A stretch of DNA of 12,316 nt, taken from contig CAJAKT010000470.1 in NCBI GenBank assembly GCA_903940375.1, positions 1 through 12,316 on the forward strand, read 5' to 3'. Source of the DNA: an uncultured bacterium (GTDB lineage Bacteria > Actinomycetota > Actinomycetes > S36-B12). The translations under genes were made by a program, and so were the position numbers. Of the stretch, positions 6,096 through 12,316 are shown piece after piece. The notes under the pieces were generated by a model. The model was not told the origin of the DNA and ran no database searches. It was given only the letters and a program-made list of their open reading frames with translations. The stretch's first letter is position 1; every line of letters starts with the position of its first letter.

Positions 6096-6112
6096 GTTCC
6101 TAGGAACGGAAC
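6096..6112. promoter_or_regulatory. Operator 3: GTTCC-N7-GGAAC before the lower-pathway operon
   Basis: This third copy of the motif lies 29 bases upstream of the TAGCGT -10 element, the same spacing as the other two within one base. It overlaps a 14-bp perfect palindrome, CGTTCCTAGGAACG (6095-6108), because its central seven bases contain an extra GGAAC. It therefore has three half-sites. Confidence 0.65.
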
Positions 6113-6141
6113 ACGATCTCCCCACGGGGTGGCCCGCCGCC

Positions 6142-6147
6142 TAGCGT
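6142..6147 (+). promoter_or_regulatory. Predicted -10 element of the dmpE-F-G-H-C operon
   Basis: TAGCGT fits TAnnnT; the predicted start is near 6154, about 20 nt before the GTG at 6175. The -35 position is C-rich and weak, as at the other two operator-linked promoters. Confidence 0.5.
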
Positions 6148-6174
6148 TCGATCGGACGAATGTGGAGGCAATCG

Positions 6175-6990
6175 GTGGACACGGCGACTCGGGCGCTCAC
6201 GGCACAGCAGCTCGTCGACGCCTATGGGAGTCGCGAGCCGATCGACCAGATCAGCACCCGGTTCCCGGACATGACCCTGGCCGATGCCTACGAGATCCAG
6301 CTGCTGCAGATCCGCAGCCGTGAGCTGGCCGGCCGTCGGGTCATCGGGCAGAAGGTCGGCCTCACGTCCGCGGCGATGCAGCGCCAGCTGGGCGTCGACC
6401 AGCCCGATTACGGCCACATCACCGACGACATGGTCTTCCTGGAGCACGTGCCGATCGACGCGAGCCAGTATCTGCAGCCCAAGATCGAGCCCGAGGTCGC
6501 CTTCGTCCTGAAGTCCTCCCTGCGCGGCCCGGGCGTCACCGTCGCGCAGGCCATCGCGGCCGTCGACTTCGTCCTGCCGGCGCTGGAGATCATCGACAGC
6601 CGTATCCGTGACTGGAAGATCGGCATCCTCGACACCATCGCCGACAACGCCTCATCGGGTGGCATCGTGCTGGGCAGCACGCCGGTGTCCTTGGCTGATG
6701 TCGATCTTCGACTGAGCGGCTGCGTGCTGCATCGCAATGGCGATGTCATCGGCACCGGTGCCGGTGGTGCTGTCCTCGGTTCGCCGATCACCTCACTTGT
6801 CTGGCTTGCCAACACCGTTGGCGCGCTGGGCATCACGCTCGAGGCCGGACACATCGTCCTGCCTGGGTCGCAGACCGCGGCGTTCCCCGTCGCTCCGGGC
6901 GATGTCATCCGCGCGCAGTTCGCCGGCATCGGATCGGTTACGGCACGATTTGCACCTAACAGCCCCGCCACCACAGAAGGAGCGTCATGA
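6175..6990 (+). CDS. dmpE: 2-hydroxypenta-2,4-dienoate (2-keto-4-pentenoate) hydratase
   Basis: This 271-aa enzyme adds water to 2-hydroxypenta-2,4-dienoate to give 4-hydroxy-2-oxovalerate. It belongs to the MhpD/DmpE hydratase-decarboxylase family, a member of the wider FAH fold. The visible metal-binding set is E105 and E107 (KIEPEVAF) and E138 (ALEIIDSR), with the conserved lysine K60 in GQKVGLTS. I place the start at GTG 6175: GGAGG lies 6 bases upstream. The ATG at 6160 would put that site inside the coding region and has no site of its own. Its stop overlaps the next start by four bases (ATGA). It is paralogous to the gene at 8968; membership of the hydratase rather than the decarboxylase group is judged from overall similarity and from its adjacency to dmpF-dmpG. 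Confidence 0.9.
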   Translation: MDTATRALTAQQLVDAYGSREPIDQISTRFPDMTLADAYEIQLLQIRSRELAGRRVIGQKVGLTSAAMQRQLGVDQPDYGHITDDMVFLEHVPIDASQYLQPKIEPEVAFVLKSSLRGPGVTVAQAIAAVDFVLPALEIIDSRIRDWKIGILDTIADNASSGGIVLGSTPVSLADVDLRLSGCVLHRNGDVIGTGAGGAVLGSPITSLVWLANTVGALGITLEAGHIVLPGSQTAAFPVAPGDVIRAQFAGIGSVTARFAPNSPATTEGAS

Positions 6991-7889
6991 CCAAGGCGAC
7001 TGCCGCGATCGTCGGCCCCGGCAATATCGGGACCGACCTGCTCGCCAAGCTCCAGGCCAGTGAGAACGTCGACGTCCGCTGGATGATCGGTGTCGATCCC
7101 GAGTCCGACGGGCTCGCGAGAGCACGCGCCCGAGGAGTCGAGACGTCGCACGAGGGCGTCGACTGGCTGCTTGCCCAGGACGAACTGCCGGATCTCGTGT
7201 TCGAGGCGACGAGCGCCTATGCGCACCGCGCGAATGCCCCGCGGTTCGAGGAGGCCGGCATTCAGGCCATCGACCTCACGCCCGCAGCCATCGGGCCGTT
7301 CGTGTGCCCGCCGGTCAATCTCGACGTCAACGTCAACGCGATGAACGTCAACATGATCACGTGCGGCGGGCAGGCGACGATTCCGATCGTCTCAGCGGTG
7401 AGCAGCATCGTCCCCGTCGAGTACGCCGAGATCGTCGCGTCCATCTCATCGCGGTCGGCCGGACCGGGAACCCGTGCGAACATCGACGAGTTCACGGAGA
7501 CGACGTCGCACGCCATCGAGGTCGTCGGCAAGGCGACTCGCGGCAAGGCCATCATCATCCTCAACCCGGTTGACCCGCCGATGATCATGCGCGACACCGT
7601 CTTCTGCTCAATCCCACCGGACTGTGACCGTGATGCCATCGCTGCCTCGATCCACGACATGGTGGCCAAGGTTCAGGAATACGTCCCTGGTTACACCCTC
7701 CGTGCGGACCCGCAGTTCGATGACCCTCGTGAGATCTGGAACGGGTACGCCCGTGTCGCAGTGTTCCTCGAGGTCCTCGGTGCAGGCGACTACCTGCCGA
7801 CATATGCCGGCAACCTCGACATCATCACGGCCGCGGCGGCTCGCGTCGGCGACCTGATGGCCCTCGCCAAGACAGGAGTGACCGCATGA
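6987..7889 (+). CDS. dmpF: Acetaldehyde dehydrogenase (acylating), DmpF/MhpF type
   Basis: This 300-aa enzyme oxidises acetaldehyde to acetyl-CoA with NAD+ and CoA. It works in a tight complex with the aldolase encoded next, which passes the aldehyde through an internal channel. The N-terminal Rossmann motif is GPGNIG (residues 10-15). The nucleophile is C126 in MITCGGQATIP. A glycine-rich SAGPGTRANIDE-T segment (near 156-169) and the C-terminal PTYAGNLDIITAAA motif are typical. Length matches the family. AAGGAG lies 4 bases before the ATG, and both ends overlap neighbours by ATGA, so translation of dmpE, dmpF and dmpG is coupled. Confidence 0.97.
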   Translation: MTKATAAIVGPGNIGTDLLAKLQASENVDVRWMIGVDPESDGLARARARGVETSHEGVDWLLAQDELPDLVFEATSAYAHRANAPRFEEAGIQAIDLTPAAIGPFVCPPVNLDVNVNAMNVNMITCGGQATIPIVSAVSSIVPVEYAEIVASISSRSAGPGTRANIDEFTETTSHAIEVVGKATRGKAIIILNPVDPPMIMRDTVFCSIPPDCDRDAIAASIHDMVAKVQEYVPGYTLRADPQFDDPREIWNGYARVAVFLEVLGAGDYLPTYAGNLDIITAAAARVGDLMALAKTGVTA

Positions 7890-8965
7890 CCGCCGTATCG
7901 GACGTCGTTGTCGAAGAGCCGATCAAGGAGAGCATCCGCATCACGGATTCGACCCTTCGCGACGGTAGCCATGCCATGGCACACCGCTTCTCCGAGGAGC
8001 AGGTGCGCGCCGTCGTGCATGCCCTTGATCTGTCCGGCGTCGAGGTCATTGAGGTGACGCACGGCGACGGGCTGGGCGGCTCGAGCTTCAACTACGGATT
8101 CAGCCTGGTCGATGACATCAAGCTCGTTGCCGCTGCGGTCGACGAGGCCAAGCGGGCTCGCATCGCGGTGCTGATGCTGCCGGGTCTCGGCACTGTCCGT
8201 GACCTCAAGCAGGCTCACGAGGCAGGTGCGTCCGTTGCGCGCATCGCCACCCACTGCACCGAGGCTGACGTCTCACGCCAGCACTTCAAGGCCGCGCGCG
8301 AGCTCGGCATGGAGACGGTGGGCTTCCTCATGCTGTCCCACCGGGCAACGCCGTCGAAGCTGGCGGAGCAGGCGCGGATCATGGTCGATGCAGGTGCTGA
8401 GTGCGTCTACGTCGTCGATTCAGCGGGTGCCATGGTGCTGGGTGATGCGCAGGAGCGCGTGCAGTCGGTTATCAACGAGATCAGCCGTGATGCGCAGGTC
8501 GGCTTCCATGGACACCAGAACCTGTCCATGGGTGTTGCCAACTCCGTCCTCGCCTACCAGGCCGGGGCCAGGCAGGTCGACGGTGCGCTGCTTGCGCTGG
8601 GAGCCGGCGCGGGCAACTCGCCGACGGAGGTGCTGGCGGCGACGTTCGAGCGCCTCGGCGTGCCGACGGGCGTGGATGTGCAGGCCGCGCTTGCCGCAGC
8701 CGAGGAGATCGTCAAGCCGATGGTGCCGCGTATCCCGCACATGGATCGCTCGTCGATCGTGCAGGGCTATGCCGGTGTCTACTCGAGCTTCCTTCTGCAT
8801 GCCGAGCGCGCTGGCGTTCGCTACGGGGTTCCTGCACACGAGATCCTGCAGCGCGTGGGCGAGTTGGGCTATGTCGGTGGCCAGGAGGACATGATCATCG
8901 ATATCGCCCTGCAGCTCGCCCAGGAGCGCGACATGGGTGACCTGGCCGCCGCGGGCGTCCGCTGA
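7886..8965 (+). CDS. dmpG: 4-hydroxy-2-oxovalerate aldolase, DmpG/MhpE type
   Basis: This 359-aa class II aldolase splits 4-hydroxy-2-oxovalerate into pyruvate and acetaldehyde. It is the partner of DmpF. The HMGL-like TIM barrel starts with TDSTLRDGSHAMAH, giving R25, the metal ligand D26 and the catalytic-base candidate H29. The other metal ligands are H208 and H210 in GFHGHQNLSMGVANS. The C-terminal region after about residue 285 (SSFLLHAERAG, then YGVPAHEIL) is the communication domain that docks the dehydrogenase. It is a little longer than DmpG because of an N-terminal extension of about 8 residues. The start is supported by AGGAG 7 bases upstream and the ATGA overlap with dmpF. Confidence 0.97.
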   Translation: MTAVSDVVVEEPIKESIRITDSTLRDGSHAMAHRFSEEQVRAVVHALDLSGVEVIEVTHGDGLGGSSFNYGFSLVDDIKLVAAAVDEAKRARIAVLMLPGLGTVRDLKQAHEAGASVARIATHCTEADVSRQHFKAARELGMETVGFLMLSHRATPSKLAEQARIMVDAGAECVYVVDSAGAMVLGDAQERVQSVINEISRDAQVGFHGHQNLSMGVANSVLAYQAGARQVDGALLALGAGAGNSPTEVLAATFERLGVPTGVDVQAALAAAEEIVKPMVPRIPHMDRSSIVQGYAGVYSSFLLHAERAGVRYGVPAHEILQRVGELGYVGGQEDMIIDIALQLAQERDMGDLAAAGVR

Positions 8966-8967
8966 CC

Positions 8968-9744
8968 ATGTGGACCATCAACCACGCGGCCGACGTGCTT
9001 CAGGCCTGCGAGCAGGAGCGCGTCGACCGTCCGCCGATCACTGACGAGTGGCCCGAACTGGACCTCGACAGTGCGTACGCGGTCCAGGACGAGGTGCTAC
9101 GTCGCAAGCTTGAAGCGGGGGAGCGACTCATCGGGGTGAAGCTGGGTCTGACGTCGAGGGCCAAGCAGCAGCGCATGAACGTGCACGCGCCGCTGACCGG
9201 CTGGCTGACGGATGCCATGGTGCTGCCCGCGGGTGTTCCGGTCCCGCAGGACCAGCTCATCCATCCGCGTGCGGAGCCGGAGATCGTCTTCGTCCTCGGC
9301 CGCGCGCTGGAAGGCCCGGGCGTCACAGCTGCGACTGCCATGGCAGCCGTCGACATGGTCTACGGCGGACTCGAGATCATCGACAGCCGCTATCGCGACT
9401 TCCGGTTCACCCTCACCGACGTGGTCGCCGACAATGCGTCGTCGGCCAAGTTCGTCATCGGCGGTGTCGGCCGCCGCCCGGAGGAGCTCGACCTGGCGCT
9501 CGAGGCGGTGCTCCTCGAGGTCGACGGCGCGGTCGTCGACTCGGCCACCGGGGCAGCCGTCCAAGGACACCCCGCCGAAGCACTTGCCCTCGCAGCCAAC
9601 GACCTCGCTCAGCGCGGGCTTAGGCTTGAGGCGGGCTGGATCGTGCTCACCGGCGGCATGACCGATGCCGTCTTCACGCCGCCGGGATCCACCGTCGGTG
9701 CGCACTTCACGAACCTAGGATCAGTCGTCGTCTCCGGCGGCTGA
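8968..9744 (+). CDS. dmpH: 4-oxalocrotonate decarboxylase (DmpH/XylI)
   Basis: This 258-aa enzyme decarboxylates 2-oxohex-3-enedioate (4-oxalocrotonate) to 2-hydroxypenta-2,4-dienoate, the substrate of DmpE. The two usually form a complex. It has the same fold and metal set as DmpE: K58 in GVKLGLTS, E103 and E105 (RAEPEIVF), and E136 (GLEIIDSRYRDF). Assignment as decarboxylase follows from the LTGWLTDAMVLPAG segment, the HPRAEPE form of the metal motif and operon context (dmpG-dmpH order). The ATG lies two bases after the dmpG stop without a clear ribosome site, so it probably depends on termination-reinitiation. A hydratase role is the main alternative. Confidence 0.88.
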   Translation: MWTINHAADVLQACEQERVDRPPITDEWPELDLDSAYAVQDEVLRRKLEAGERLIGVKLGLTSRAKQQRMNVHAPLTGWLTDAMVLPAGVPVPQDQLIHPRAEPEIVFVLGRALEGPGVTAATAMAAVDMVYGGLEIIDSRYRDFRFTLTDVVADNASSAKFVIGGVGRRPEELDLALEAVLLEVDGAVVDSATGAAVQGHPAEALALAANDLAQRGLRLEAGWIVLTGGMTDAVFTPPGSTVGAHFTNLGSVVVSGG

Positions 9745-9766
9745 GCATCAGCAGGAAGGACCCGGC

Positions 9767-11212
9767 ATGGATTTCTACGGCCACATCATCGACGGCGTGG
9801 AGGTGCCGTCCATCGACGGCGCCACGATGGACGACATCGATCCCTACACGCGCGAGCCATGGGCACTCATCGCCTGCGGTGGGAAGGCCGATGCCGAGCG
9901 TGCGATCGCTGCTGCGCGCAAGGCCTTCGACAGTGGCCCGTGGCCGCACATGGGCTATGAGAAGCGCCAGGCCATCCTGCACCGGCTCGCCGATCTCATG
10001 GACGAGCATGCCGACGAGCTGGCGATGGCCGATACGCGCGACATGGGCAAGCCCATCACGCAGGCGCACCACGATGTGGCGCGCAGCTCGCTGAACATCC
10101 GCTTCTTCGCCGACCATGCGCGCATGACACCGGGCGAGGCGCTGCCGATGGACTCCGGCCATCACGCGTACACACGCTTCGATCCGGTCGGCGTCATCGT
10201 CGCCATCTCGCCGTGGAACTTCCCACTGATGCTGGGTACGTGGAAGATCGCGCCGGCGCTGGCCTGGGGAAACACCGTGGTCTGGAAGCCGGCGGAGGAC
10301 ACCCCCGTATCGGCGACCCTGCTTGCCCGGCTGGCCATCGAGGCCGGCATGCCGCCGGGTGTCCTCAATGTCGTGCACGGCTACGGTCCCGACTCGGCCG
10401 GTTCGGCACTGACGGAGAGCCCCGACGTCGACCGCATCACCTTCACGGGTGAGTCCGGCACCGGCAAGATCATCAGTGCGGTCGCATCGCGCCACCTCAC
10501 GCCGGTCAGCCTGGAGCTGGGCGGCAAGGGCGCGAACATCGTGTTCGAGGATGCTGATCTCGACAACGCCGTGAACTGGGCCGTGCAGGCGATCTTCCGC
10601 AATGCCGGACAGGTCTGCCTGGCGGGCTCTCGCCTGTACCTGCAGCGGGGGATCTACGAGGAGTTCCTGCGCCGATACAAGATCGCTGCCGAGGCCATGG
10701 TGAAGGGGGATCCGAAGGACCCCGCCACCGAGTTCCCGTTGGCGCTGGCCAGCGAGGAGCACTTCGACAAGGTCAGCAGTTACCTCGACTCGGTCGGACC
10801 CGATGGCGGCCGGATCCTGACCGGTGGCCTGGGCGAGGGCTGGAGCGTGCTGCCGACGATCGTGGTCGACGTGCCGCCGGCCGCTCGCGTGTGCCGGGAG
10901 GAGATCTTCGGGCCCGTCGTCGCCGTTCAGGTTTTCGACACGGAGGCAGAGGTGCTGGCGGCCGCGAACAACACTCGCTACGGCCTCAATGCGATGGTCT
11001 TCACCGAGAATCTCTCGCGGGCGCACCGGATGTCGTCGCGCCTGCGCGCGGGGACGGTCTGGGTGAACTGCTTCTTCATTCGCGACCTTCGGGCACCCTT
11101 CGGCGGCTTCGGCGACTCAGGCGTGGGCCGCGAGGGCGGCAACTTCAGCCGTGAGTTCTGCACGGAGCCCAAGGCCGTCGTGATGCAGATCGACGAGGAT
11201 CCGAACGCCTGA
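9767..11212 (+). CDS. dmpC: 2-hydroxymuconic semialdehyde dehydrogenase (DmpC/XylG)
   Basis: This 481-aa NAD+-dependent aldehyde dehydrogenase oxidises the ring-cleavage product to 2-hydroxymuconate, opening the oxalocrotonate branch. Family landmarks are all present: the SPWNFPL segment with N151, the coenzyme-binding K174 (VVWKPAEDTP), FTGES at 226-230, general base E250 (LELGGKGAN) and nucleophile C284 (NAGQVCLAGSR). The C-terminal DLRAPFGGFGDSGVGREGG is the form seen in the semialdehyde dehydrogenases. AGGAAGGA lies 6 bases before the ATG. In proteobacterial dmp and xyl operons this gene follows the dioxygenase; here it is last in the lower-pathway operon. Another unsaturated or aromatic aldehyde as substrate is possible but less likely given the neighbours. 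Confidence 0.92.
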   Translation: MDFYGHIIDGVEVPSIDGATMDDIDPYTREPWALIACGGKADAERAIAAARKAFDSGPWPHMGYEKRQAILHRLADLMDEHADELAMADTRDMGKPITQAHHDVARSSLNIRFFADHARMTPGEALPMDSGHHAYTRFDPVGVIVAISPWNFPLMLGTWKIAPALAWGNTVVWKPAEDTPVSATLLARLAIEAGMPPGVLNVVHGYGPDSAGSALTESPDVDRITFTGESGTGKIISAVASRHLTPVSLELGGKGANIVFEDADLDNAVNWAVQAIFRNAGQVCLAGSRLYLQRGIYEEFLRRYKIAAEAMVKGDPKDPATEFPLALASEEHFDKVSSYLDSVGPDGGRILTGGLGEGWSVLPTIVVDVPPAARVCREEIFGPVVAVQVFDTEAEVLAAANNTRYGLNAMVFTENLSRAHRMSSRLRAGTVWVNCFFIRDLRAPFGGFGDSGVGREGGNFSREFCTEPKAVVMQIDEDPNA

Positions 11213-11220
11213 CCTCAACG

Positions 11221-11237
11221 CCTGACGAAAGATCAGG
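11221..11237. terminator. Possible bidirectional hairpin between convergent genes
   Basis: CCTGAC and GATCAGG pair around a GAAA loop with one bulged A. The element spans the 20-base gap between two convergent genes and runs into the stop of the right-hand one. The stem is short and no clear T-run follows, so termination here is uncertain. A 10-bp direct repeat (AACGCCTGAC) sits beside it. Confidence 0.3.
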
Positions 11238-12316
11238 GAGATTCCTCGGCCATCAGGTCGGCGATGCCGGTGACCCGCGCGACGGTGAACGAGCGGACGC
11301 TGTCGGTGCGATGGTCGAAGGCGGTCAGCACGCCACCTGACAGCCGGATGGGGTCGACGATCTGCTGGATCACGCTGCCGTCGGTGTCGGCGTAGCCGAT
11401 CCACAGTGGCCGGTTGTCTTCGAGCGCTGCGCGAAGTGCCGCGAGGATCGCCGCGGAGGTCAGGCTCGGCAGATCCACCTGCGCGGCTGGACCCACCACG
11501 GTGGCGATCCTGCGGCCGCTTGCCTTGTCGCCGGCCCGCAGCGTCCGTACTGCTGCGGCGACCAGGGTGTCCTCGGGAAGCCGACGCGTCGTCACCGGTG
11601 CCGAGCGGGGTGCCCGTGTCCGGTGGTCCTCGGGCCGCCGGATGACGACAACCCCGTCGGGGCTCTCCGCCGCAGGCGCGTAGCCGGAGTTTCTTAGTGC
11701 GGTCAGGAGTTCCGACGTCGGGGCCTGGCTGACGATGACCGTGTCCGCGATGCGCTGAAGACCGAGGGCGCGAAGTCGTCGGTCGCCGAGAATCGCGCTC
11801 AGGGCCTCGGCGTTGTCGCTGCGGATGTAGGCAAGGGCTCCACCGACGCGCACGGCACCGTGGCGACGTGCCACGTCGTCGACGAGATACGTCAACGGCT
11901 GCGGTACCGGCGTGCGGGACAGGTCGCTCAGCAGGCTGTGGATCGTGTCGGCATCCCAGCCGGCGTCCATCGCCCGTCGGATCGACGACTCGCTGATCCG
12001 GTAGACGGTTGCGTGGCCGCGTGACTCCACGTCGGCGAGCAGTCGTAGGTTGCGCGCGGCACTGGCCACGAGGGGCCCTGGGGCAACGATGGTGAGATCC
12101 GCCTGGATGAGGACGTGATCGACGTCGACGGGCAGGGCCTCTGCCAGCGATGCGGCGATGCGCTGGGCCTGCGCGCGATGCGCAGCAGCCGTTGTCGCCT
12201 CCGCATCGACGAGCATCCGTGCCGCGGTACTGAGCGCCCCAGCTCCGAGGAGCCCGAGGTCGGCTCCTTCGCGCAGGGTCGCGGCGACGGCCAGACGGCG
12301 CAGATCACCAGCTCGA
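11233..12316 (-). CDS. Helicase-associated (XPB/Ssl2-like) protein, C-terminal part
   Basis: The frame is open to the right edge, so this is the last 360 residues of a longer protein; the methionine at 12216 is internal, because 33 more codons without a stop precede it. The sequence matches actinobacterial proteins of roughly 700-800 aa with a helicase-associated domain. Landmarks are LIQADLTIVAPGPL, LLADVESRGHATVYRISE, SRTPVPQPLTYLVDDVARRHG and IVSQAPTSELL. The final 70 residues resemble a WYL-type segment (LWIGYADTDG, then DPIRLSGGVLTAFDHR). These proteins lack helicase motor motifs in this part; their role is unknown but probably DNA-linked. It is unrelated to phenol catabolism and converges on dmpC with a 20-base gap, so it probably marks the edge of the catabolic island. 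Confidence 0.85.
   Translation of the reverse strand, partial: RAGDLRRLAVAATLREGADLGLLGAGALSTAARMLVDAEATTAAAHRAQAQRIAASLAEALPVDVDHVLIQADLTIVAPGPLVASAARNLRLLADVESRGHATVYRISESSIRRAMDAGWDADTIHSLLSDLSRTPVPQPLTYLVDDVARRHGAVRVGGALAYIRSDNAEALSAILGDRRLRALGLQRIADTVIVSQAPTSELLTALRNSGYAPAAESPDGVVVIRRPEDHRTRAPRSAPVTTRRLPEDTLVAAAVRTLRAGDKASGRRIATVVGPAAQVDLPSLTSAAILAALRAALEDNRPLWIGYADTDGSVIQQIVDPIRLSGGVLTAFDHRTDSVRSFTVARVTGIADLMAEESP

Noticed and set aside
9707..11026. A 439-codon open frame on the minus strand, antisense to the dmpC-type dehydrogenase
   Set aside because: The plus-strand dehydrogenase is intact with all catalytic residues. The antisense frame is Arg/His/Asp-rich with no recognisable domain. 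The same reasoning removes 4240-5214 and 6408-7226 on the minus strand.

Overview
The window is high-GC DNA from an actinobacterium (Actinomycetota). The base composition, GTG starts, TAnnnT-type -10 elements and an actinobacterial-type helicase-associated protein at the right edge all point there; I do not commit to a genus. Most of it is one catabolic island for phenol-type aromatics: a multicomponent (Dmp-type) phenol hydroxylase, a catechol 2,3-dioxygenase and the lower meta-cleavage pathway, with an IclR-family regulator in the middle.

Layout. Positions 27-3549 (minus strand) hold a hydroxylase operon, read right to left: an unrecognised 102-aa protein, then P1 (dmpL-like), P2 (dmpM-like), P3 (dmpN-like) and P4 (dmpO-like). 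The P5 reductase is not in the window and would be expected off the left edge. Positions 3550-3899 are a divergent control region. Positions 3900-5193 (plus) encode a XylT/DmpQ-type ferredoxin and a catechol 2,3-dioxygenase, closed by a strong hairpin at 5219-5252. Positions 5277-6041 encode the IclR-type regulator, possibly as a leaderless transcript. Positions 6175-11212 (plus) form a tight operon dmpE-F-G-H-C: hydratase, acylating acetaldehyde dehydrogenase, aldolase, oxalocrotonate decarboxylase and hydroxymuconic semialdehyde dehydrogenase. From 11233 to the right edge (minus) is the 3' part of an unrelated helicase-associated gene, which probably marks the border with core chromosome.

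How it works together. Phenol is oxidised to catechol by the P1-P4 oxygenase plus an off-window reductase. Catechol is cleaved extradiol to 2-hydroxymuconic semialdehyde; the ferredoxin next to the dioxygenase probably re-reduces its iron. The semialdehyde dehydrogenase and the decarboxylase feed 2-hydroxypenta-2,4-dienoate to the hydratase, then to the aldolase/dehydrogenase pair, giving pyruvate and acetyl-CoA. The 4-oxalocrotonate tautomerase and the semialdehyde hydrolase are not seen here.

The most interesting signal is regulatory. An inverted repeat GTTCC-N7-GGAAC occurs three times, once in front of each catabolic promoter, and each copy is 28-29 bases upstream of a plausible -10 element. 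In the divergent region the two copies and both -10 hexamers are exact mirror images around a perfect 36-bp palindrome. I infer a small regulon activated by the local IclR protein; binding has not been shown.
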